Below are positions 16,842 to 24,106 of a stretch of DNA of 64,000 nt, one piece after another; the stretch's first letter is position 1, and each line of letters begins with the position of its first letter. Source of the stretch: Treponema medium (GTDB lineage: Bacteria > Spirochaetota > Spirochaetia > Treponematales > Treponemataceae); the NCBI RefSeq assembly GCF_017161265.1, contig NZ_CP031393.1, positions 310,001-374,000 on the forward strand, given 5' to 3'. Both the position numbers and the translations under genes were made by a program. Below the pieces are notes generated by a model, which was given only the letters and a program-made list of their open reading frames with translations, did not search any database and was not told the origin of the DNA.

Positions 16842-18080
16842 TTAATATTCCTTACTCAATAAAAAATCAGCAATGTAAAAATGCCTCACACCTTCTACAT
16901 TTTCTTGCCAAAACTCATCCATGGTTACGACAAATTTAGGATATTGATCGCGGATTTCCAAAAGAGGAGAAAACTCACGGCTGACGGTCTCTTGACTTTC
17001 TAATTTATATGCAACTTGGATATAGAGCTTTGCGCCGTGTTTTCCTGCAATAAAATCAATCTCTTTTGCACCGAGCTTACCGATATATACATTATATCGC
17101 CTACGCTTTAATTCCAAAAAAACGATATTTTCCAATATGCCGGAAATTTTTTGATCGGTATATCCTAAAATAGCATACAAGAGCGATACATCACTTAAAT
17201 AAAATTTCTCCTGTGTTTTGAGCAGCTCTTTTCCCTTTATGTCATAACGGGAAGTCCGATACAAAACAAATGCCGCTTCAAGCGCATTCAAGTAATTATA
17301 TATTGTATTCACATCAAGCTTACGCTTCTGATTTTTAAAATAGTCAGCAACATTTTTACCGGAAAAGCTATTGCCGATATTATCAAAGGTATATTTTACC
17401 ACCCGCTCCAGCAGTTCAATATCACGAATATTAAACCGTTGGATAGTATCGCGGAGCAGTACCGAAGCGTAAATGTCTGCCACAATCTTATACGCTTCCT
17501 GCTCTCCGTAATCCGCGGTATGGATAACTGGGAAACCGCCTTTCCGCAAATAGGCGAAAAAAGCGTCCCGCTGCGTTACATCCCGCTGTGGAAAATAACA
17601 GTTTTGAAACTGCAAATATTCCGCAAATGACAACGTATATATCGGAATTTCAATATACCGACCGGCAAGATAGGTCGCCAATTCCGAGGATAAAAGCCGT
17701 GCATTGGAACCGGTAATATAAATATCCGCATCAAAGTCTACAAGACAGGAATTGAGACACTTTTCCCAGCCCTCTACTTCTTGAATCTCATCAAACAACA
17801 AATAAACACGCTGTTTCGGCTGAACCCGTTCAACAATATACCGGTACAAATCCTCAGCGGTTTTAAGCGTAGAAAAGGCAAAGCTTTCAAAATTGATAAA
17901 AATAATATGCGCCGCTTCGGCACCTTGAGCAATAAGCTCATCGCGCAGTAAAGATAAAATGCTGGACTTTCCACAGCGGCGCACCCCCGATAAGACCTTT
18001 ATAAAAGGCTTTCCGATAAAAGGAGACATCTCCTGCAGATAATCCAATCGTCTAACTGTATTTTTTGCGCTTACATCCAT
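16842..18080 (-). CDS. DUF4143-type AAA ATPase (first copy)
   Basis: A 412-residue ATPase of the AAA_14/DUF4143 family. Walker A is GVRRCGKSS near residue 32, Walker B YLLFDEIQEVEGW, sensor region ITGSNARLLSSELATYLAGR, then a C-terminal DUF4143 region ending in a restriction-endonuclease-like strand (GAKEIDFIAGKHGAKLYIQVAYKL). The cellular role of this family is unknown. I start it at the ATG at 18080 because GAGGG precedes it; the upstream in-frame ATG at 18131 lacks a ribosome site. It sits between wbpE and wbpD and so splits the sugar operon. A related copy lies at 20646-21863. Confidence 0.85.
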   Translation of the reverse strand: MDVSAKNTVRRLDYLQEMSPFIGKPFIKVLSGVRRCGKSSILSLLRDELIAQGAEAAHIIFINFESFAFSTLKTAEDLYRYIVERVQPKQRVYLLFDEIQEVEGWEKCLNSCLVDFDADIYITGSNARLLSSELATYLAGRYIEIPIYTLSFAEYLQFQNCYFPQRDVTQRDAFFAYLRKGGFPVIHTADYGEQEAYKIVADIYASVLLRDTIQRFNIRDIELLERVVKYTFDNIGNSFSGKNVADYFKNQKRKLDVNTIYNYLNALEAAFVLYRTSRYDIKGKELLKTQEKFYLSDVSLLYAILGYTDQKISGILENIVFLELKRRRYNVYIGKLGAKEIDFIAGKHGAKLYIQVAYKLESQETVSREFSPLLEIRDQYPKFVVTMDEFWQENVEGVRHFYIADFLLSKEY

Positions 18081-18144
18081 AATTCCCTCAATTATTGAAA
18101 TAAATTTAAAGATATAAGCATAAGAAGTCAATACAGAAACAAGT

Positions 18145-18166
18145 TTTTATAGCCATAGCTATAAAA
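18145..18166. promoter_or_regulatory. Palindromic operator candidate upstream of DUF4143 ATPase
   Basis: TTTTATAGC and GCTATAAAA form perfect 9-base arms around a 4-base spacer, 65 bases upstream of the ATPase start. Related half-sites (TATAAGCATA) recur nearby at about 18113 and 18195. The arrangement is typical of a regulator binding site, but no regulator is identified. Confidence 0.35.
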
Positions 18167-18294
18167 CTCAGAAAAAAAACAGTATTTTTATAGGTATAAG
18201 CATAAAAGTATTATATCTTTTTCTTCGGTTAAACGCATTATTCTTCAAAGCAATCTGATGCAAGCAGTGCGGCATCTTTTTTTAAAGAATCGCT

Positions 18295-19413
18295 CTACCG
18301 CTTATAAAACGCCTTTATTGCGTCGCAGGTATAGGTAATTTCATCTTGAGTCAGCTCAGGATACATCGGTAGAGCAAGTACGGAAGCACAGAGTTTTTCT
18401 GCAACAGGGAAATCACCTTTCTTGTAGCCGAGATACTTAAAGCACTCCTGCTCATGCAAACACTTGGGGTAATACACCGTTGTACCTATACCTTTTTCGG
18501 CGAGATATGCTTGCAGTTCATCTCGTTTCTCGGCAAGGATATTGAACACATAGTACACTTCTTTTCCTTTCGTTTTTACGACAGGGAGTTTCACCTGTCC
18601 GATATCTTTTAACAAAGTCCGATATTGAGCTGCATGTGCCGCTCGCTTTGCAATAGCCTCATCAATATGTTTGAGTTTAACATTCAAAACGGCAGCCTGC
18701 AAACTGTCAAGCCGAGAGTTATAGCCGATATAGTCATGGTGGTACTTTTTTGTTGCTCCGTGGACACGCAAACTTTTCGCTTGTAAATAATATTCTTCAC
18801 TATTCGTGACTATCATACCGCCGTCACCATAGCCGCCGAGTGTCTTGGTCGGAAAAAATGAATAAATCCCCATATCACCGATAGTCCCGGACTGATGCAA
18901 AGCGCCGCTATACACATCCTGCATACCAAAGGCTTCTGCGGCATCTTCCAACACTCGGAGATTATGCTTTTTTGCAAGCGTCATGCAAGCTTCCATATCT
19001 GCCGTCTGCAAAAACAAATGCACGGGCAATAGTCCGACCGTATTTTTTGTTATACGTTTTTCCACGTCCCGCATATCCATACAAAAGGTATCTTCATCAA
19101 TGTCGCAAAAGACAGGCTTACCGCCTAAGCGGGCAATACAGGAGGTTGACGCAAAAAATGTAAAAGCAGGGGTTATAACCTCTGCACCGTCTTTAAACCC
19201 GAGGATATCGGAAGCAATCACCAGCGCATCACTGCCGTTAGCAACGCCGACCGCATATTTTGCACCGGTATACTGTTTTATTCCTTCTTCTAAATCTGCA
19301 ACGGCTTTCCCCAAAATAAAGTCACCCGTTTCAAGCACGGAGGATAAAGCAGTATCAAATTCATTTTTCAGATTCTTATATTCTCTCGTTGCCGTATAAA
19401 AAGGTACATCCAT
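18295..19413 (-). CDS. wbpE: UDP-2-acetamido-3-keto-GlcA aminotransferase (WbpE type)
   Basis: A 372-residue DegT-family PLP aminotransferase. GVANGSDALVIA binds the PLP phosphate; LEDAAEAFGM carries the ring-nitrogen Asp; GIYSFFPTKTLGGYGDGG has the Schiff-base Lys190. The SFFPTK-type motif and the length fit WbpE/WlbC enzymes, which use glutamate to aminate C3 of the 3-keto sugar made by WbpB. It lies 16 bases downstream of wbpB, whose product it uses; the two reactions are known to be coupled in Pseudomonas and Bordetella. Cytoplasmic. Confidence 0.9.
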   Translation of the reverse strand: MDVPFYTATREYKNLKNEFDTALSSVLETGDFILGKAVADLEEGIKQYTGAKYAVGVANGSDALVIASDILGFKDGAEVITPAFTFFASTSCIARLGGKPVFCDIDEDTFCMDMRDVEKRITKNTVGLLPVHLFLQTADMEACMTLAKKHNLRVLEDAAEAFGMQDVYSGALHQSGTIGDMGIYSFFPTKTLGGYGDGGMIVTNSEEYYLQAKSLRVHGATKKYHHDYIGYNSRLDSLQAAVLNVKLKHIDEAIAKRAAHAAQYRTLLKDIGQVKLPVVKTKGKEVYYVFNILAEKRDELQAYLAEKGIGTTVYYPKCLHEQECFKYLGYKKGDFPVAEKLCASVLALPMYPELTQDEITYTCDAIKAFYKR

Positions 19414-19429
19414 TATTTTTCTCTCCTCA

Positions 19430-20527
19430 TTAATTAAAAATCCCCTTCATTTCCAGCGTTGAAAAATCGCAGGGCAGCGTTACCGGCAATCCGGTTTTTT
19501 GGGATTTATAAATAGCCAAGATAATCTCTAAGGCTTTCTTACCTTTTTCACCCGAAACAAGCGGTTCACGATTATGCTCGATTGCATCGATAACATCTCT
19601 AAAAAGAGCCGTATGCCCAAAGCCGTACACCGTCGGTGGGTCTTTTTCATTGGGATTGAGCACCTTCTCTTCCGTATCGCCAACCTGTTCCGCATCGGCA
19701 AAACGCCATGTTTCCATTTTATTAACAGCAAGCCCGCCAATCACAACAGACCCCTCGGAACCGAATAAACTCAATGTTTCGTTTAAATTTTTCGGATATA
19801 CATCGGCAGTTCCTTCTATTATACCGACAGCACCAGAGGCAAATTCTACAATAGCGCAGCCAAAATCCTCCGCATCAATCGGACGGATAAACCGGCGAGT
19901 TTGCGCCTGCACACGGACGGCATCTTCGCCCATCATCCACTGCAAAAGGTCTATCCCGTGCGTACACTGGTTCATCAAGGTACCGCCGTCCTGCTCCCAA
20001 GTACCGCGCCACTTTGCCTGATCATAATAACTTTTATTCCGATTCCAACGCACTTGGATCATTCCGTGTAACATTTTACCGAAACGGCCTTTTTGATATG
20101 CTTCACGAGCTTTTACAACCGGTGCATTAAAGCGGTTCTGAAAGCACACTGCCAATGTTTTACCGTACTGCTTTGCTGTATCGATCATCTGCTGTGCATC
20201 AGCCGTAGAAAGAGCCATCGGCTTTTCGCAGATTACATGCGAGCCATTTTGCAAACAATGTACCGCAATATCCTTATGCTTACCAGACTCGGTTGCAATC
20301 GTTACAATCTCCGGTTTACATGTCTCAAGCATTTCTTTATAGTCGGAAAAAACTTTTACCGAAGCATCCGGCACTGCTTTAGTGTACTCAGCTCTTTTTT
20401 CTTCTGCCCGTTCCGCCACAGGATCGCAGACAGCAACTAAGTCAACCTTATCCTGCATCGCAACAAAGGCTTCAATATGCTTAAAACTAATTCGGCCGCA
20501 GCCGATTAACGCAATCTTATATTTCAT
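19430..20527 (-). CDS. wbpB: UDP-GlcNAcA 3-dehydrogenase (WbpB type, Gfo/Idh/MocA)
   Basis: A 365-residue Gfo/Idh/MocA oxidoreductase. IALIGCGRISFKHIEA holds the NAD-binding GxGxxx turn (9-14); HVICEKPMALS (about 97-107) is the EKP motif with catalytic Lys; QNRFNAPV and DQAKWRGTWEQDGGTLMNQCTHGID are the substrate-facing part. In the WbpB/WlbA branch it oxidises C3 of UDP-GlcNAcA using tightly bound NAD, recycled with 2-oxoglutarate. It is the first sugar gene in transcription order; RBS AGAGGT precedes the ATG, and the upstream 118 bases would hold the operon promoter. Confidence 0.9.
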   Translation of the reverse strand: MKYKIALIGCGRISFKHIEAFVAMQDKVDLVAVCDPVAERAEEKRAEYTKAVPDASVKVFSDYKEMLETCKPEIVTIATESGKHKDIAVHCLQNGSHVICEKPMALSTADAQQMIDTAKQYGKTLAVCFQNRFNAPVVKAREAYQKGRFGKMLHGMIQVRWNRNKSYYDQAKWRGTWEQDGGTLMNQCTHGIDLLQWMMGEDAVRVQAQTRRFIRPIDAEDFGCAIVEFASGAVGIIEGTADVYPKNLNETLSLFGSEGSVVIGGLAVNKMETWRFADAEQVGDTEEKVLNPNEKDPPTVYGFGHTALFRDVIDAIEHNREPLVSGEKGKKALEIILAIYKSQKTGLPVTLPCDFSTLEMKGIFN

Positions 20528-20645
20528 TTCATATACCTCTCATTTTTATGATTTACCGCACCCGTATCATTCATAAAATAAAACAGTAAAATTTTCTTCA
20601 AATCTTCAAAACGACAGCTTTCAGTACTATTAGATAGGCGCATTA

Positions 20646-21863
20646 TCACCCAAAACAATCCCATGCAGGCATTATGGTTATCTTTTTATCTTCTTTCACA
20701 AAAAGATCGTAAGCATTCCTCGTAAGGATAAGCCCTTCCTGCACCTTAAAGAAGTCCATCGCTGCCAAAAGACCATTCAACTCCCGTTCAGTGTTATCGA
20801 GGTTCAAGTCTAAGCACACCTGAATGCATTGCGGTGCAAAAAGTGGATTAACGACAAAATCGCACTCGCACGTATCATCACTATAATAGTAGATTTGCTT
20901 ATCGTCAAAAGTTCCGTACTTTCGGCGGAGTTCGTTAAACACAAAATTTTCTAAAATATGACCTGCATTTTCGCTAAACGTAAGTCCTGCCGTTCGTATC
21001 AATCCGATATCGGTAAAATAAACTTTTTTTGGGGCAAGGCTCTGTGCTTTTTGCGACCACGCAAATTTCGGCACTAAGCTCAACAAATACGCATTCTCAA
21101 AATATGAAAAATAATCAAGAATAGTCGTATGCGACTTTACTCCGGCGACTGTTTTTAACTTACTAGGAGAAATCAGTGATGCGGCATTGGAAGCAAGATA
21201 CACATACAGCCGCTGCAGCGATTTATCATCGCTGACATTGTAGCGCACTGCTATATCCCGATATAATATATCCTTTTGAAGCTGCATAACAACTTCGGCA
21301 TTATTCAGCTTGAGATATTCGGGAAAACCGCCTGTTTGAAAATAGCTTTCAAACGATTGAATACCTTTTTGTGTATCTGCAAAACGCAGATACTCGGAAT
21401 AAGAAAACGGAAACAGCTCTTTAGCGATATGCCGTCCGGTCAGTTTTGTTCCAAGTTCGCGGCTTAAAAGAGAAGCATTAGAGCCTGTTAATACAACTTG
21501 AAAGCCTTGATCCAGCTTTTGCCGCACATACAGCTCCCAATGCGCTGCGGCTTGTATTTCATCAAAAAAAATAAGACGGCTTTTCGATTCCTCAATAACC
21601 GCATCCAGTATTGCATAATCGGAAACGGAGAATTCCAATAGCCGTAAATCGTCAAAATTCAGATAAAAAAACGGCTTATTGAGTTTTTTTACAAACTGCT
21701 GTAACAGGGTGCTTTTCCCGCACCGCCGAACGCCGCATACCACAAACGCATGGGTTGTTATATCGGGGATATCAGCTAATGCATCTCGATATATGCCGTC
21801 ATCGGTTTTCCGCAATTTTTCAAGTTGTGTAAGATATATTTTCTTTAATTCCGCCTGTAACAT
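20646..21863 (-). CDS. DUF4143-type AAA ATPase (second copy)
   Basis: A 405-residue ATPase of the same family as the copy at 16842-18080 but only distantly similar. Walker A VVCGVRRCGKSTLLQQF, Walker B RLIFFDEIQAAAHWE, sensor VLTGSNASLLSRELGTKLTGR, winged-helix-like middle, and C-terminal nuclease-like strand (CECDFVVNPLFAPQCIQVCLDL). Function unknown. A consensus-like promoter (-35 at 21897-21902, -10 at 21873-21878) ends only 9 bases before the ATG, so the mRNA should be almost leaderless and no Shine-Dalgarno sequence is seen. Confidence 0.85.
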   Translation of the reverse strand: MLQAELKKIYLTQLEKLRKTDDGIYRDALADIPDITTHAFVVCGVRRCGKSTLLQQFVKKLNKPFFYLNFDDLRLLEFSVSDYAILDAVIEESKSRLIFFDEIQAAAHWELYVRQKLDQGFQVVLTGSNASLLSRELGTKLTGRHIAKELFPFSYSEYLRFADTQKGIQSFESYFQTGGFPEYLKLNNAEVVMQLQKDILYRDIAVRYNVSDDKSLQRLYVYLASNAASLISPSKLKTVAGVKSHTTILDYFSYFENAYLLSLVPKFAWSQKAQSLAPKKVYFTDIGLIRTAGLTFSENAGHILENFVFNELRRKYGTFDDKQIYYYSDDTCECDFVVNPLFAPQCIQVCLDLNLDNTERELNGLLAAMDFFKVQEGLILTRNAYDLFVKEDKKITIMPAWDCFG

Positions 21864-21872
21864 TGTAAGAAG

Positions 21873-21902
21873 AATATATCAATAACCGGTATAATATGTC
21901 AA
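21873..21902 (-). promoter_or_regulatory. Sigma-70 type promoter of DUF4143 ATPase gene
   Basis: On the minus strand TTGACA (21902-21897) is followed after 18 bases by TATATT (21878-21873). The expected start of transcription is about 2-3 bases before the ATG at 21863. Just upstream, TAGCATA and TATGCTA form an inverted repeat (21932-21953) that could bind a regulator. Confidence 0.6.
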
Positions 21903-22000
21903 CACTATTAGCATATATATGTCGATCATAATAGCATAACCGACAGTATGCTACATTAGACGCCAAAGGAACGCAGAACTCCATCTCCTTTTTCACAGTA

Positions 22001-22420
22001 TCAACTGACTATTCTTAACACCGCATCCGAAAATTCGTAAAAGCACCCTATTTCTTTTGTAATAATTGAATACAGTATATTCATATCAAGTGTATTATAC
22101 TCATGCACGGCGATATTCCTAAAACCGACTGCTTTTGCTAAACGTGAAGCAAGCTGACTATCAAGCAATCCGTGTCGAGAAAGCGCTAAAAAAGTTTCAG
22201 CCATTGTCGGTGTTTGTTCATGCAATTGTTCAGCCAAAATATGAGCGGCAATATCAACTGAAATTTGTACCGCACGCTGTATATTCAAACAAATAATATC
22301 TTGTGTGTCAAAATCGCTTTGCAACGCCTCAACATTTGCAGGCGTGTGCAGTTTTACACGCTCTAAACATCGGTTAAGAGACAACAGTTTTTCACCGATT
22401 ACCTTTTTATCAATGCTCAT
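22001..22420 (-). CDS. hepT: HepT-like toxin (HEPN, DUF86 family)
   Basis: A 139-residue HEPN-domain protein. The RNase motif RX4HXY is intact in FRNIAVHEY near residue 104. HepT toxins are RNases whose active site is blocked when the partner MntA adds AMP groups to the motif tyrosine. Mostly helical and of normal family length. It overlaps the stop of the upstream nucleotidyltransferase gene by 4 bases, the usual mntA-hepT order. Cytoplasmic. Toxicity is inferred from the family. Confidence 0.85.
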   Translation of the reverse strand: MSIDKKVIGEKLLSLNRCLERVKLHTPANVEALQSDFDTQDIICLNIQRAVQISVDIAAHILAEQLHEQTPTMAETFLALSRHGLLDSQLASRLAKAVGFRNIAVHEYNTLDMNILYSIITKEIGCFYEFSDAVLRIVS

Positions 22421-22845
22421 TGTACATTACCGATAAGATTTTGTTTAAAAGCATGTTCAAGAATATACCTTTGTCCGCGTTTATAGATGGGATAATAATC
22501 TTCATACCAGTAAAGGGCAGTCATAGCATGCCTATGCAGCAAAGCGTTTCCTTCACCTTGCTTCTTTTTTACACATACGCCTTCCGTAAACACCTTATAA
22601 TGCAGCAATCCCGCTATCTTCCGTATATCGACCAGATCAACCTCTCGCTGCAAAAGCAAGGAAAGCTCCAACTGTAACGATAACCGATCATCGAGATGCA
22701 AAGCTTCAGACATCGCTACGGCAATATCAACATCGCTTTTGTCAGTTTCAGTTCCGCGAGAGTACGAACCATACAGCATTGCAAGGATAACTTCGGGCTT
22801 AGCGTCAAAAAAGGCAGTAAGCTTTTCTATAATTGCGGTATTCAT
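22417..22845 (-). CDS. mntA: MntA-like minimal nucleotidyltransferase antitoxin
   Basis: A 142-residue protein with the polymerase-beta-like core motif GSYSRGTETDKSDVDIAVA (GSxxRG...SDxD) at about 27-45. MntA antitoxins transfer AMP from ATP to the HepT tyrosine. The C-terminal extension after about residue 105 (YWYEDYYPIYKRGQRYILEH) is typical. It starts 23 bases after the VanZ-like gene stop and overlaps hepT by 4 bases, so the TA pair could be read from an upstream promoter. Confidence 0.85.
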   Translation of the reverse strand: MNTAIIEKLTAFFDAKPEVILAMLYGSYSRGTETDKSDVDIAVAMSEALHLDDRLSLQLELSLLLQREVDLVDIRKIAGLLHYKVFTEGVCVKKKQGEGNALLHRHAMTALYWYEDYYPIYKRGQRYILEHAFKQNLIGNVQ

Positions 22846-22868
22846 TCACGCCCTTTTTTTCCTAAAAA

Positions 22869-23261
22869 TCAAGTTTTCACGTAGAATTTTACCATCCCCA
22901 AACGTACAAATATCGCTAAAACCGCACCGGTACAGTCGGCAAACCAGTCATATAGAGAAGCATCACGCCCGGGAACAAAGATTTGGTGTATTTCGTCGGA
23001 AATACCGTAGCAAGCAACAATACAGCAGACAATCGTACAGTATTTGAGCGGTTCTCCAAGCCACTTATCGGTAGAAAACCAATAAGAAAGCGTAAAAGCG
23101 AGGCTCCCGAAAGCACACGCATGTAAGAACTTATCCAGTCCGGGAAAAGAAACGGTCTCCGGAATAGGCAGCTTTGACTGCGCAGAAAGGAGAAATATAA
23201 CAACAGCGATACAAATTGATATACACCGCATAGTATAGGTCATAAATTTTTCTAACGACAT
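22869..23261 (-). CDS. VanZ-like membrane protein
   Basis: A 130-residue small membrane protein with about four helices and VanZ-like motifs: LPIPETVSFPGLDKFLHACAFG, then GISDEIHQIFVPGRDASLYDWFADCTGAVL (DExHQ-F-pgR...D-xaD). VanZ confers low teicoplanin resistance in enterococci, but most members have no known role. I start at 23261 because GGAGG lies 8 bases upstream; an in-frame ATG at 23303 lacks such a site. Confidence 0.8.
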   Translation of the reverse strand: MSLEKFMTYTMRCISICIAVVIFLLSAQSKLPIPETVSFPGLDKFLHACAFGSLAFTLSYWFSTDKWLGEPLKYCTIVCCIVACYGISDEIHQIFVPGRDASLYDWFADCTGAVLAIFVRLGMVKFYVKT

Positions 23262-23343
23262 TATTAAAGCCTCCGTAAAGAGATGAGAACACACCTCACC
23301 CATTCACACAACTGCTCTCAATTTTAAATATGCAGTATACCAA

Positions 23344-23520
23344 TCAACAAAAATGACCGCCGCTGCTTTCTGTGCCGCCGAAACAGGCTCCATTCCGCAT
23401 AAAGCTGATAACCGAAACGATGGAAATATACACTAAGTACAGGCTAAATGCAAGATGCAAACTATGCGCTCGATATTCCCAGCTCTTTTCTTTAATAAAC
23501 GAATAAAGGAACAAAGCCAT
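23344..23520 (-). CDS. Possible small membrane protein (58 aa)
   Basis: A 58-codon frame beginning MALFLYSFIKEKSWEYR, with one hydrophobic segment (HLAFSLYLVYISIVSVISF) and a Gly/Cys-rich tail ending SSGGHFC. It lies about 40 bases downstream of the PUR-protein gene, beyond a hairpin. No clear ribosome site precedes the ATG, and no family is recognised. The single membrane span in an otherwise empty gap makes it plausible but uncertain. Confidence 0.3.
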   Translation of the reverse strand: MALFLYSFIKEKSWEYRAHSLHLAFSLYLVYISIVSVISFMRNGACFGGTESSGGHFC

Positions 23521-23530
23521 CGAGGTAAAC

Positions 23531-23560
23531 TTCTAAAAAACTGAGATTTTTAGAAACTTC
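23531..23560 (-). terminator. Hairpin after PUR-protein gene
   Basis: TTTCTAAAAA and TTTTTAGAA-type arms pair directly after the stop codon of the PUR-protein gene. The stem belongs to the same CTCTAAAAA/TTTTTAGAG hairpin family found elsewhere in this window. It probably ends transcription of the upstream gene. Confidence 0.5.
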
Positions 23561-23941
23561 CTATTCTGCATCGTCTTTTTTGACGATGCGTACCTTTCGC
23601 GCCGATTTTGTGCTTGTGTTCCGTTTATTGATGATTTTCTTTTTTTCTCCGTCAGCTGTCTCCGCGGAAATAGTTCGCTGTTTTTTCTCTCGTTTTGCTT
23701 TGAGCTGCTCTTTCCGCTTTTTTTCGATAAATTCGAGGCTTTCGTTAAGCCCCTGCAAAAAGGTCTGCATTTCATCTTGAAATACGACGATTGCATGGCG
23801 GTCAAAACCGGCGCCGTCGGTGTTTTTGCTTTCAACAATCTGCAAGAACACATCGCCCAGCCGATTCTCTTTCACATTAAAAAAATATGTCCGGTTCTCT
23901 ACCGGAATTTGAGTGGTAAATAATTCTCCTCGAATTCCCAT
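23561..23941 (-). CDS. PUR-domain nucleic-acid-binding protein (DUF3276, BpuR-like)
   Basis: A 126-residue protein. The first about 75 residues (MGIRGELFTTQI, RTYFFNVKENRLGDVFLQIVE, FDRHAIVVFQDEM) match the bacterial PUR domain, whose Borrelia member BpuR binds DNA and RNA and regulates genes. The rest is a lysine/arginine-rich tail (KKRKEQLKAKREKKQR and RKVRIVKKDD), likely nucleic-acid binding and probably disordered; Borrelia BpuR lacks such a long tail as far as I recall. The start at 23941 follows GGAAGG; a longer form from 24022 would read through a palindromic repeat. Confidence 0.82.
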   Translation of the reverse strand: MGIRGELFTTQIPVENRTYFFNVKENRLGDVFLQIVESKNTDGAGFDRHAIVVFQDEMQTFLQGLNESLEFIEKKRKEQLKAKREKKQRTISAETADGEKKKIINKRNTSTKSARKVRIVKKDDAE

Positions 23942-24001
23942 TCTGTTATCCTTCCCATAAATTCGACAGCCGAACAAAATATCAATTTTGGAGGCAGGCG
24001 A

Positions 24002-24063
24002 ATTCGTGCGCGAAAAGCGCACATATCAATAAGCAAGTTTTCGAAAGAAAACTTGACGGTTAA
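24002..24063. repeat. 62-bp double-hairpin repeat, copy 1
   Basis: Contains GTGCGC-GAAAA-GCGCAC and CAAGTTTTC-GAAA-GAAAACTTG hairpins. The same 62 bases, with about two differences, occur in opposite orientation at 38712-38773. It lies between the phosphohexomutase stop and the PUR-protein start, followed by a further GGCAGCC/GGCTGCC hairpin at about 24068-24088. Confidence 0.75.
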
Positions 24064-24106
24064 CGAGGCAGCCTTACTGCGGCTGCCGAAGTTATACCAC
24101 CTTCCC

